From: Tritrichomonas foetus
Lineage: Eukaryota; Parabasalia; Tritrichomonadida; Tritrichomonadidae
Assembly: GCA_001839685.1 (NCBI GenBank)
Contig: MLAK01000779.1
Location: 19,865-63,620, forward strand
DNA length: 43,756 nucleotides
Direction of reading: 5' to 3'
Below the pieces are notes generated by a model that worked only from the letters and a program-made list of their open reading frames with translations, did no database searches and was not told the DNA's origin. The stretch's first letter is position 1; the number at the start of each line of letters is the position of its first letter. A program made the translations under genes and the position numbers. Of the stretch, positions 10,601 to 19,100 are shown piece after piece.

Positions 10601-10859
10601 GTAAAGGTGCGACATATATTATAAGTGTTGGAGAATCTGCATGGTTAATTTCGTCTGAATTCACATTGAGAGCATGGAGGATGGCCAGCTCAGCAATAAC
10701 TGTTTTTCCACAGCCAGTTGGTGCTGAAATTACCAGATTAGAATCTGATTCAAAGGCTACTTCAAAGCATTCTGATTGGACTCTATTGAATTGATAGAAG
10801 TTGAAAAGCGATTGAAATTTGGGTGGAAGGCGACTCACTGAAACACATTGTTTATTCAT
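7608..10859 (-). CDS. HFM1: HFM1/MER3-type Ski2-like DNA helicase
   Basis: A 1083-residue superfamily 2 helicase. Residues 24-53 (FNRVQSECFEVAF then APTGCGKT at 46-53) resemble the Q-like and Walker A region of HFM1/MER3. Motif II is DEIH (174-177), motif III SAT (216-218), a HTAGL motif lies near 342-346, and motif VI is QMQGRAGRP (406-414). A winged-helix and Sec63-type region follows (about 470-870), with a helix-hairpin-helix (IKGIGEVYAKKI, near 694-705). The last 200 residues are Asn/Lys/Ser-rich and look disordered. MER3/HFM1 unwinds recombination intermediates and promotes meiotic crossovers in other eukaryotes. Alternatives are HELQ or Brr2-like helicases; the single helicase cassette and the match around motif I favour HFM1. 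An Asn-rich insert (142-165) sits between motifs Ib and II. Confidence 0.8.
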   Translation of the reverse strand: MNKQCVSVSRLPPKFQSLFNFYQFNRVQSECFEVAFESDSNLVISAPTGCGKTVIAELAILHALNVNSDEINHADSPTLIIYVAPLRALCQEKASLWAAKYEKIGVTVTELTSDTQTSFPKNIKNTTIICTTPEKLDLATRQSSNLNNTNLNGVNHRNGNLSGVFQQLSLVIFDEIHNLSENRGSVLEAVISRILFISDLNRECHNLKQIRIIGLSATIRNYDDFCQWLRVKHKTQFDDSYRETRIETRVFGYKLSISKNSFRPNDWMFESSLTSKVTPIIRQLSNGKPVIIFCCTRKSCEKTALKIAEDFRLNSLSSDIVNPNVVKDKTLLLSLKGGVGIHTAGLCQSDRSLVENLFLKNDIRFICTTSTLSQGINLPAYMVIIKGTKHFNNGSLEEYEATQIFQMQGRAGRPQFEKEGICVIMTEKDNVKRYENLIYQSNLIESSLMYNLPEHLNAEIALGFISDENDVLRWLTSTFLFIRIQKNPYNYHLTDVRNAASYLKGLCMKNLKELAKCQFISLNTSKDQNYGKISSLPIGTICSQFCTMIETMTIYNENSPPKTIKDALILLSKSCEFVSDIIVRQEEKQKLRLMNVQPSLRFGEIDDKKDNFFSPETKVYLLIETMLSTGKIDDWGLSQEYLRIKRTAERLLSCLIQLNIYKKSLSGSVNSVILLKCLKKQMWENNTERLAQQIKGIGEVYAKKISSSEEIVCKSFTQLRKLNIYQIDKLTGHRPGWGISILEEIHKVPEYSISFHIVSHSNRLTTQKILNSTIHPNGDIIDGINNENANYDDVEFSLNIMNLSQKDSDISFHKVEIFIGVKESDHLIDHFTIKKVSGHLNETISFFVPKTIGLSDISVFVIDTEFIGIDIEKKINLNEITLIDASQLQLKQNPIDKEKKSRNSVITQFYPIEKPITNPTKPQNLSQQRILALCPEVFIFNKNNKIENGYQNKEIDSMEEIVWTRKNNLSSNSHIPTKSNKSDVNMGKNELKNVFSTTESSNSIYFQTKLKTTNKTKRSSIKNDRTDELFLKVQNNNNQFNKIESNQNIEKSNFRGLENSSKMKDSSEFKLDDDFWEHIEFDE

Positions 10860-11881
10860 GTGTTTATCTTTCGTGCTTCTAAAATTCGAATCAGAAATGA
10901 AGGAAACATCAAATTAGAAACGATAACGTTTTGATGTTAGAAAAAGTGACAGAATCAAAATTCATATCATGGTAATTTGAGTGAATATCTTTGAAAAAAG
11001 ATAAATAACATTAACAAGGTAAACTGAAAATTAATGGAAGACGTAATATATGATTGAAAATCTGAAAAATGACTAAAAGATATTGGATAGAGATAAAAAA
11101 TATAAGATATTTTTTTCCGATTTTATCCAAATCTAGTCCAAATATTTACACATGTTTCATATATCCCGGATTGACTATGAAATGGCGAAATGAAATATAT
11201 ATCGAATTGACGAAATTTGGACATTTAATTATCAGCTGTAAAATCGGTAAGGAAATATATAAATCTTTAGTACATACTGAGTTATTCTGCAAGAGATTAG
11301 TGTTGTTTTCTTAGTTATTTTTAGAATAAAGATTTTAAACGAACTTGTAGATGGCCACTGAAGGGCTCGGCTGATTACACAGAAAAGTGGTTACTTTATT
11401 ATATTCACAATTTTTTAGTAAAGAAAAATATTCGTTCTAAAACGACAGTTTTCATATTGAATAGAAATCTTTTCATGAAAGTATAAAGATTTTCAATTAT
11501 TCGACTAGATTAACTTTGAAAAATAGTGTAACCATTTTTATGTGTAATCAATCTAATTGTGTCTTTTATTGAATTAATTGAAATAAATAGATTATTCTAT
11601 ATGACAACTCAATTTCAACATTGAAAAATTGATAATACTAACACGTTTATCTATAAAGGACTTTTTTATCAAAAAGTTTCCTATCGTCGATGTGCTATCA
11701 CTTCACTGGAGTTATTCATGAATGGATATCCAAAGGGAAGCTTTAACATAAAAATTATTTCATATGAAATGTAGTGATTCGAAAAAATAACAAGATAAAA
11801 CGATTGGAATGAAGTCTTGACGCTTGAAGTGAGATAATAGATATCACTTATCTAAAATGATTCTTTTCAATTGAAATTACC

Positions 11882-11934
11882 AGTTTTCCTCAGTCACTTT
11901 TTGAGACTTCGTCTCAAAAAGTGACAGGAAAACT
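11882..11934. repeat. Near-perfect inverted repeat (hairpin)
   Basis: GTCACTTTTTGAGAC at 11893-11907 is followed by TTC and its exact reverse complement at 11911-11925. Beyond that the arms continue as AGTTTTCC on the left and GGAAAACT on the right, with a two-base bulge. The total is about 24-26 paired bases around a three-base loop. Each arm contains the ACTTTTT/AAAAAGT word that recurs near gene starts in this window. Confidence 0.9.
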
Positions 11935-12375
11935 AAAATTCTCACGGACACTTTTTCAATATCCATTCAAAAACTTGGTCCATAAAAATCCAACCAGTTT
12001 ACGGACACTATTTTCTGGTCTCTTGTTCAACCAAACAACGGCAAAATCAAAGGTTGCAAAGAAAAGGTGTTTAGGAATTCGCAGTTCCTCACTTCATTCT
12101 TTCCGCTTTGATCCACAATCTCGCTCAGCAGGGCCTCCATATCTGCCACAATTCTCTCACTCTACCCTCGAGGAAGACTTAAGAAGATGGACTGAATCAA
12201 TATAAGAACCTTATGCGGCAACCAGCACATCTAAACCCATTCCCCGTGACTGTTGACTCCATGATCGCCTTCATCGTTAATCACAAAAACTTTGGACGAA
12301 CTCTTCATGTTTTGTTAAACTATCTCTCGGTTGACATTCACCCTACTTCTGCCGAAGTAGGGAATGCGATTTTCT
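11921..12375 (+). pseudogene. Possible relic of a tyrosine-recombinase N-terminal domain
   Basis: This segment is visibly less AT-rich than its surroundings and codes in two frames. The first runs to the stop at 12203-12205 and ends STLEEDLRRWTESI. After a frame shift near 12200 a second frame continues with LMRQPAHLNPFPVTVDSMIAF, IVNHKNFGRTLHVLLNYLSV and a stop at about 12375. Read together, the pattern of a DLxxW helix, a PxT/S-x-(D/E) turn, a helix ending AFI, and TLxxxLxxL resembles the SAM-like core-binding domain of tyrosine recombinases, as found in Crypton and DIRS-type elements. No catalytic domain follows, so at best this is a broken fragment. It starts within the right arm of the hairpin. 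The family assignment is inference from pattern only. Confidence 0.35.
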
Positions 12376-13611
12376 AAACACTTTTTCTTTTAATTTTTGA
12401 TTTTTTCGTATTTTGTTTGAAAAGAGTTCAGAAAAAGTGATTGCACAAAACTTGTTGGGTTTTTTGGACTAAGTTTTTGAATGAGATCTTGAAAAAGTGG
12501 CCTGGTGAGAATTTTTATTGTTTTTAAATTGAGAAAAGTTTCTGATGATTGTTGTTAATTCTCACAAAAATGACAACTCAATATCAAAAGAATTCTAAAA
12601 GTATTGAAAAATTGGGTAATTTTCAACGATTTCATTTAAGGTTTCATTGACAATAACTATATCTTGAAATAAAATTATTATTATTTCGAAATTTATATTA
12701 TTTTCTGCTTTATTATTATCATAAATTTAGATATTCGAATTTGATTCTTATTATCAGAGATTTTTCAGGAAAAAAGAGACAAAAATTAATAGACGTTAGC
12801 ATTATTCCTGATTTGGATTTTTATACTGATTAAAAAAGTTTCTGTATATCATGTTGTTAGCAATATTTAACCTAGTAAAATGCTCAATTATTTGTAAGAT
12901 ACATATCTAAAGCATGATTCGCATTAATAAAGTAATAATCCAAGAGGGCTGTGAGAAAAAAGTGTACAATTTATAAAATCATTTACAATACCTTCTCAAA
13001 ATTAAGAGGGATTTTTTTTGTTTTTGAAAATAGTTATTATTCAATTGAATTGAATGTGATCAATTTTGTAATCCATGGAAAAGTACAGAATTTGTATATA
13101 AACCCAAATTACTATTGAATTTCTTAGAAAATCTTTCAATTGATTGAGAAGTGACACTCATTAACTCTATCATCTCTCTTTACAGTTTCTCATTGAATCA
13201 ATCGAAATAAGACAGATCATCAAAATACAATACAGAAACAAATACAAAATTCCCAAATTCATGTATTTGCATTGAACTGCGGATTATCGTTTTCGTTCAA
13301 TACTTTTTTAAGTTTTCAAATGAATTGATTTTTTTTTGTGACGGTTTTCTAATTAACCTTCTCAGAATTAATTACTCAATTGAAAAATGAGGGATTAGAA
13401 TCAAATAATAACTTCCTTTAATTTCTTTCAGAAAAAGTTCGTCCTTTGGATAAATTCTATTTCAACTTAAATCAAATACTATTAAACCTTTAATCGGAAA
13501 TATTTCAAATATTGAATTTCATTGAATTTTGTACAAACAAATAAAGAAAAAGTGAAAACATTTATTGAAAAATATCAATTGATATTCATTCTTCAATCTA
13601 GTGGTTTTTTA

Positions 13612-15774
13612 ATGGAGCAAGCAAAGAAAGTTTATCGCGCATATCAGCCACTACTACGTTTGAATGAATCTGAATTTGGAAAAATGGGCCGTCAGCTTCT
13701 CCCAATTCCTCAATTCTCTCGAAAGACACTCGTCGACATATGCTCGCAAGTTTATTTAACTCTTACAAGCGATTCTACACTTCTCGAAATAGAAGGACCG
13801 ATTATTATAGTTGGCGACTTGCACGGCAATCTACAGGACCTGATCAGGATCGTTTCATCTTTTGGTCAGCCACCAGAGACCAAATATTTATTTCTTGGTG
13901 ATTACGTTGATCGCGGAAGTTTTTCTATTGAAGTTGTGACGCTTCTTTTTTCGATGAAAATTTTATATCCAGAATCGATTTTCCTGTTGAGAGGGAACCA
14001 CGAATTTCCAGAAGTAAACAATAAGTATGGATTTACAGATGAACTGAAAAGCCAATACGGAAAATACGTCGAAAAAGAAGGAGCTAATTCCCCGCGCGAA
14101 ATAAGTCAGACTGATGATAAATTGAATGCTGCTGAAAAATCCAATACAATCACAGAAAATGGCTCAACCTCAATTTTGGCAAAACCTGAAAGTTTGAGCC
14201 ATGATTCGAATTCCAGTCAGACATCAAGTAAAGAGAATATTTTGAATGCTAAAGACAAAAACATTGGTTTGGCAGAATGTAGATTTTGCAACTATGAAAA
14301 AGTTTTGGATCCTCACTTTGAGAAGAAGTTTCAAGAGGCTTTTGAAATGCTTCCCATTGCAGCTGTTGTTGATGGCGCATATTTCTGTGTTCATGGAGGA
14401 CTTTCACCACATTTGAGAAAATTGGAACAGCTTTCTAAATTGACTCGACCGATTCCTTCTTCACCTGAGCAGATTGATGCTGTTGTCGGTTCGACTCATT
14501 CATTGCCTTCATCAAGTGCTAATTCCAATCCAAATTCAAATGCCAATCCCATCAATAGTCCAAGGTTGCGTTCAAATTCAGCCAGTTTCAGACTTAACTC
14601 TCCAAATTCTGATTTTTCTGATTCAATTTCCAGAATTCAAACGGGTTATGATTCACCATCTCTCCTTTCTTCTTGCTCTTCAAATTATCTCAATCTTCAC
14701 AATTCGCACTTAAATTCATCTTCAGATTTTCCGTCAAGTTCACCATATTCATCAAATAGTTCAAGTAATTCGTCTTTGATTACCCCTTTTAATTATTCCG
14801 AAGCAACAATCAAAGCCGTGTCTAATGGACTAATTGAAGATTTGATGTGGAGTGATCCAACTGAAGAAGTTGAAGGCTATTTGCCATCACCACGTGGACG
14901 AGGAACTCTTTTTGGAGTCTTTTCATGCATTTCGTTCTTAAAAGAAAATAATCTCAAAAAAATTATTCGCGCTCACCAATTCCATCAAAGTGGAATTCAT
15001 GCTGCTTGTAATCATCTGATTTATACTGTATTTTCTAGTTCGAATTATAAACAAGATGTGGTGAGTCAAATGGCAGTCATAAAAATTGACAGCAATGGAA
15101 AAATTCGAGCTTTTTCTTTTCCTCCTCTTGACAGGCTTGAAAGATCACTCACCAAATATATCCAAATAGATGACGGTGAAAGTGTGACAATGTCTTTCAC
15201 TCATAGTTTTAAATCTTTGAAGTCCTCAATGTCAAGACTACCCTCAAGTGGATCCGCTTGTGGAAAAGTGATTTGTTCTGGACGTCACTCACCTGGAAAT
15301 CATAATAAAATTTCCACTACAAGTCATTTAGGTTTAAATTCCCGATTGAGTGAATCTTCTGATCATATTTCTCTTTCTTCATCCAATGATTATCATTCTT
15401 GTACAGCTTCTTATGATTGTGGAATGAGTGTAGCAAATTCACCCTTATGCAATCTTATCCAAGATTCGAACTGCGAAAATTCTACTTCTAATAATGATTA
15501 TGGTAAAAACGACAATAGTGATTGTGATTGTGAATCTGGAAATGATTGTGAAAATAGTGATTTGTGTATAAGTACACCTAAAAAATCTGGACCCAGCACC
15601 CCTCTTGGAAGCAGACCGCATTACAGTCAGTCTTCAAGTGATTTTTCGAGTGTGAAGTGCGTGAAATCTATTATGACCCCCAAAGATCATCCAATCGTGG
15701 TCCCCAAGAGAAACAGAAGAGTTTCAAACATAATAGATATCATTGGAAATTCCAGACAATATGATATAATGTAA
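13612..15774 (+). CDS. PPP-family serine/threonine protein phosphatase with Ser/Asn-rich inserts
   Basis: I start this 720-residue protein at the ATG at 13612. The frame is open back to a TTG at 13522, but the first ATG gives a normal PPP start (MEQAKKVYRAY), and a TCATTC initiator-like word lies about 25 bases before it. Metal and catalytic motifs are present: GDLHG (68-72), GDYVDRG (96-102), RGNHE (127-131), VHGGLSP (260-266), and RAH (453-455). The domain resembles PP1 but is broken by two low-complexity inserts, at about 157-222 and 283-400, the second almost all Ser, Asn and Pro. The tail after about 510 is a further 200 residues of Ser-rich sequence. It should dephosphorylate Ser/Thr substrates. 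Usual catalytic subunits are about 300 residues, so more than half of this protein is non-catalytic and probably regulatory. Confidence 0.85.
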   Translation: MEQAKKVYRAYQPLLRLNESEFGKMGRQLLPIPQFSRKTLVDICSQVYLTLTSDSTLLEIEGPIIIVGDLHGNLQDLIRIVSSFGQPPETKYLFLGDYVDRGSFSIEVVTLLFSMKILYPESIFLLRGNHEFPEVNNKYGFTDELKSQYGKYVEKEGANSPREISQTDDKLNAAEKSNTITENGSTSILAKPESLSHDSNSSQTSSKENILNAKDKNIGLAECRFCNYEKVLDPHFEKKFQEAFEMLPIAAVVDGAYFCVHGGLSPHLRKLEQLSKLTRPIPSSPEQIDAVVGSTHSLPSSSANSNPNSNANPINSPRLRSNSASFRLNSPNSDFSDSISRIQTGYDSPSLLSSCSSNYLNLHNSHLNSSSDFPSSSPYSSNSSSNSSLITPFNYSEATIKAVSNGLIEDLMWSDPTEEVEGYLPSPRGRGTLFGVFSCISFLKENNLKKIIRAHQFHQSGIHAACNHLIYTVFSSSNYKQDVVSQMAVIKIDSNGKIRAFSFPPLDRLERSLTKYIQIDDGESVTMSFTHSFKSLKSSMSRLPSSGSACGKVICSGRHSPGNHNKISTTSHLGLNSRLSESSDHISLSSSNDYHSCTASYDCGMSVANSPLCNLIQDSNCENSTSNNDYGKNDNSDCDCESGNDCENSDLCISTPKKSGPSTPLGSRPHYSQSSSDFSSVKCVKSIMTPKDHPIVVPKRNRRVSNIIDIIGNSRQYDIM

Positions 15775-16107
15775 CATATCATGAAAATATAGAAAATTGT
15801 GCGTTTTATTTCATTTATCGCGAATATTCATGTTTTTGTTATCTGTACTTTCGTGTCATTAATAAAATTGTTTAGTATTACTGCATTTTAATTGATTTAA
15901 TTATTTATATCTATTATTTGTTTTTTCTTGCAATGATAACTTCAAATTGAACATAGATTATTTAGAATTAAAATAATTGATATTTATAGTAGTATAAAAC
16001 ACTTTATTTATCTTTGAACAGAGAATAATATTGATTTCATGGAGATAATAAAATAAGAAAATTTTTACGAATAATTTACTAACATAAAAACATTATTAAA
16101 ACACTAT
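15775..16107. other. Convergent intergenic region
   Basis: AT-rich spacer between the 3' ends of the phosphatase and CEP164-like genes. I see no gene or structured element in it. Confidence 0.4.
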
Positions 16108-19100
16108 TCATTCAGTTTCAGAACTATCATCATCAAGCATTTGTTGGAAAGTGATTTTGGTATTTTTTGTTGCCCTTTTTGTTTGAGCTGCTTCTTTTCT
16201 CCATCTTTGGATTTTCGAGGCTGCACTCTCTCTAATATCTTCATCACTATCGATCATATCATCATCATATAATACTTTTGCAATTGCTTTCTTTCTCTTA
16301 AATGATTGAATTCTTGGAATTACTGGTGGTTGAATATAAACAGTTTGTGGTGGTGGAGCTGGTTGTCCGCGTTGTAATGTGACCGAATTGATTGCTGATC
16401 GGAAAGAACTGTCAACATCAGCCAGTGCGCTTTGAATAGTGCGTGATACTTGTGTTGACTGAGCTTGAAAATCTGAAGCAAGTTGTGAAATCGTCTTTGA
16501 TTGATCAGAAAGGAATTGTTTCATGTTACTCAGAACTAAATTAACATCATTGGCTTTTTCTTTAACATCTTCTTGAATTTCGCTTGATGTAGATTCAAAC
16601 TTATTAAAAACTTTCTTAGCCTTTGAATCAAAGGTGATTTTCTTAATCGTCTTTGTAACAGGTCCATAATCGATATTGTCTGGGTACTGTTGTTGTGGAT
16701 GATAATACAATGATTGATTCACATCACTAAGTCTAGAATGGGCTTGCTGTTGTTGATGATATTGGAGCTGGTATGGTTGTTGATTCAATTGGGAAGCACT
16801 TCTAAAATCAAGTAATGATGCAGGTGCAGTAGAAATTGGTGTGGGAGGAACATCAGCAACAAAATTTCTAGTAATTAAATACGCAACAGAATTACGGAAC
16901 CTATTTACAGATTCTGGAAAACTCAGAGTAAGATATAATTTATTATTCCTTTTTTCTTTAGGTTTTATTGTTACAGGTGCCATTGATGAAAATGTAAATG
17001 TTTTACTAGCATTGGTTACATTTTGAACAAGCAATGATGATTTTTCTAGGTTAATTTTGAGTTTCTCTGCTTCAAAATTAGCCTTGATTAATTCAAGCTC
17101 GTTGTTATAACTTTGTTGCTGTTTTTCTAATTGCTTCTTAAGCTTAGTCTGTCCTTTTTGTAATTTTTCATCAAGTTTTTGTTTTAATGAATCCATTTCT
17201 TCTTTATATTTTTGTTGAGCATCTCTTTTGCTCTGCTCAATTTGTTTCACTTCTTCTTCAACTTTCATTTGAGTTTCCTGCTTCACATGATTTAATTCAT
17301 TTTGAAGTTGATTTCTAAGACTTGTCTTCTTTTCATTAAAGCTTTGAGTGATTTGTGCTAATTCTTCTTCTTGGTTTGCTAAGATTTGAGCTTGTTTCTT
17401 TTTAATTTGCTTCATTTTATCAATTTTTCTTTGATTTTGGGCTTTAATTTCTTCTGTTTCTTCTTCTAATGATTCTGCTAATTGACTCTTTTTCTCTTTG
17501 AATGAAGCTTCAAGTTTTGACAGTTGCCTTTGTTGTTCTTTCTTTAATTTTTCAACTTTTCTTTCATGATTTTGACGAATTTCATTTAATTCTGCATCGA
17601 GTTGCTCAGTGATCTCTGCTTTTTTCTCAGTAAAGTTTGATTTCAATTTTGATATCTCAGCTTTTTGTGATGCTAATTGCTGCTTTTTCAGTTTTTCGAT
17701 TTTTTCACTTTGATTTGACTGTAATTCATTTAGAGTATTTTCATATTTTTCAATCATTTTCTTTTTCTGATCTTCATATCCTGCTTTCATTTCATCAATT
17801 TGTTCATTATGATTTTCAATTATTTGACGTTGCTGATTCTTTAGTTCTCCGATTTTCATATCAAATTGTTGAGTCATTTGTGCTTTTTGTGCATCTAAAT
17901 CAGAATTAATCCTTGATAATAGCATACTTTGTGTTTCTGTATACTGGCGTTGTTGATCTTGATTCATCTTGTTCAAGAGGTTTTGATGAGTTGTTTTCAT
18001 TTCATTGATTTCATTATGAAATTCTTTATTTAGTTGAACTTTTTGATTCTCAAAATCAATTTTCATCTTGTTTATTTCATTATTAAACTGCTCTTTTAAG
18101 GAAAGAATCTTATTTTGCTGATCAAGATTCATTTTATTGATATCTTGTTCACATTGTTGAATTATTCTAGATTTTTTGGTTTCAAACTCAACAGAATTAG
18201 TAATTGATGCGATTTCTTCATTTCTTTTCCGTTCGATTTGTAACTTGAAATTTTGTAATTCTATTTCCAACTGGGATTTTAATGAATTCTTATTGATTTC
18301 ATTTTCTGATTTCAAATTTTCGATTTCCAAATTATTTCTAGTTTTGATATCATTCATTTCACGTTGATTCATTTCTTTTTGATCATTAATCATTTTTTGA
18401 TGCTTAGTTTTGATCTCTTCAAGTTCTTTTTCTGTCATTTGTTTGGATCTAGCTGCTTCAAGCGCTTCCTTATTATTTGATAATAAATTTTCCACATCTT
18501 TTTGATGTTTTTCCTTGATTTCAATAATTTCGTTCTTTGTTTGATTGATAATTTTTTGGCTCTGAAGTTTTATATCTTGAATTTCATTTTCATATTTAAG
18601 TTTAATCTCTTTCATTTCTTTGTCATATTTCTCTCGCAATTCTTCCAATGATTTCTTATTATCATTTATTTCTTTCAAATTTTGATCATTTAAATCTGAT
18701 AAAGCCTTTTGATGCTTTTGCTTTGCCTCATTAAGTTCTTTCCCATAATTGGATTTTTGGTCCTCTATAGATTTCTTTAAATCATTTATTTCTTTTTGAT
18801 TTTTATTGTTTAAGTCTGATAGAGCTTTCTGATGTTGTTGTTTGACATCAGTAAGTTCTTTCGAATTTTGAGCCTTAGCAGAATCGATTTGAACTTTAAT
18901 ATTAATGATTTCATTTTGATTCTGCTTCTTTAGATCATCAAGTGCTTTTTGGTGTTGTGATTTTGCATCCATTAAAGCTTTTGAATTCTGAGCTTTTAAT
19001 TCATCTAAAGATTTTTGAAGTTGAGCTTTTAAGGAAATAATTTCTTTGGAATTTTGAGATTTCAGGTTATCTAATTCGCCTTGATGTTTGGCCTTTTCTT

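Larger units (their letters stand above)
10860..13611. other. Long divergent gene-poor region
   Basis: This 2.7-kb stretch lies between the helicase and phosphatase starts. Its left edge should hold the helicase promoter: CACTTTTTC read on the minus strand lies 81 bases upstream (10940-10949). It contains a strong hairpin (11882-11934), a more GC-rich relic (about 11921-12375), and several GAAAAAGT words (12432, 12493 and 13431 regions). A frame at 11069-11314 (81 codons) starts with ATG but has no recognisable feature, and I leave it uncalled. The rest is AT-rich with no gene or RNA I can support. Confidence 0.5.

Noticed and set aside
11069..11314. 81-codon frame with ATG
   Set aside because: No recognisable motif, and its composition matches AT-rich intergenic DNA; too weak to call.
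13522..13611. TTG-initiated extension of the phosphatase
   Set aside because: Not an ATG start, and it contains an initiator-like TCATTC word that suits a 5' leader.
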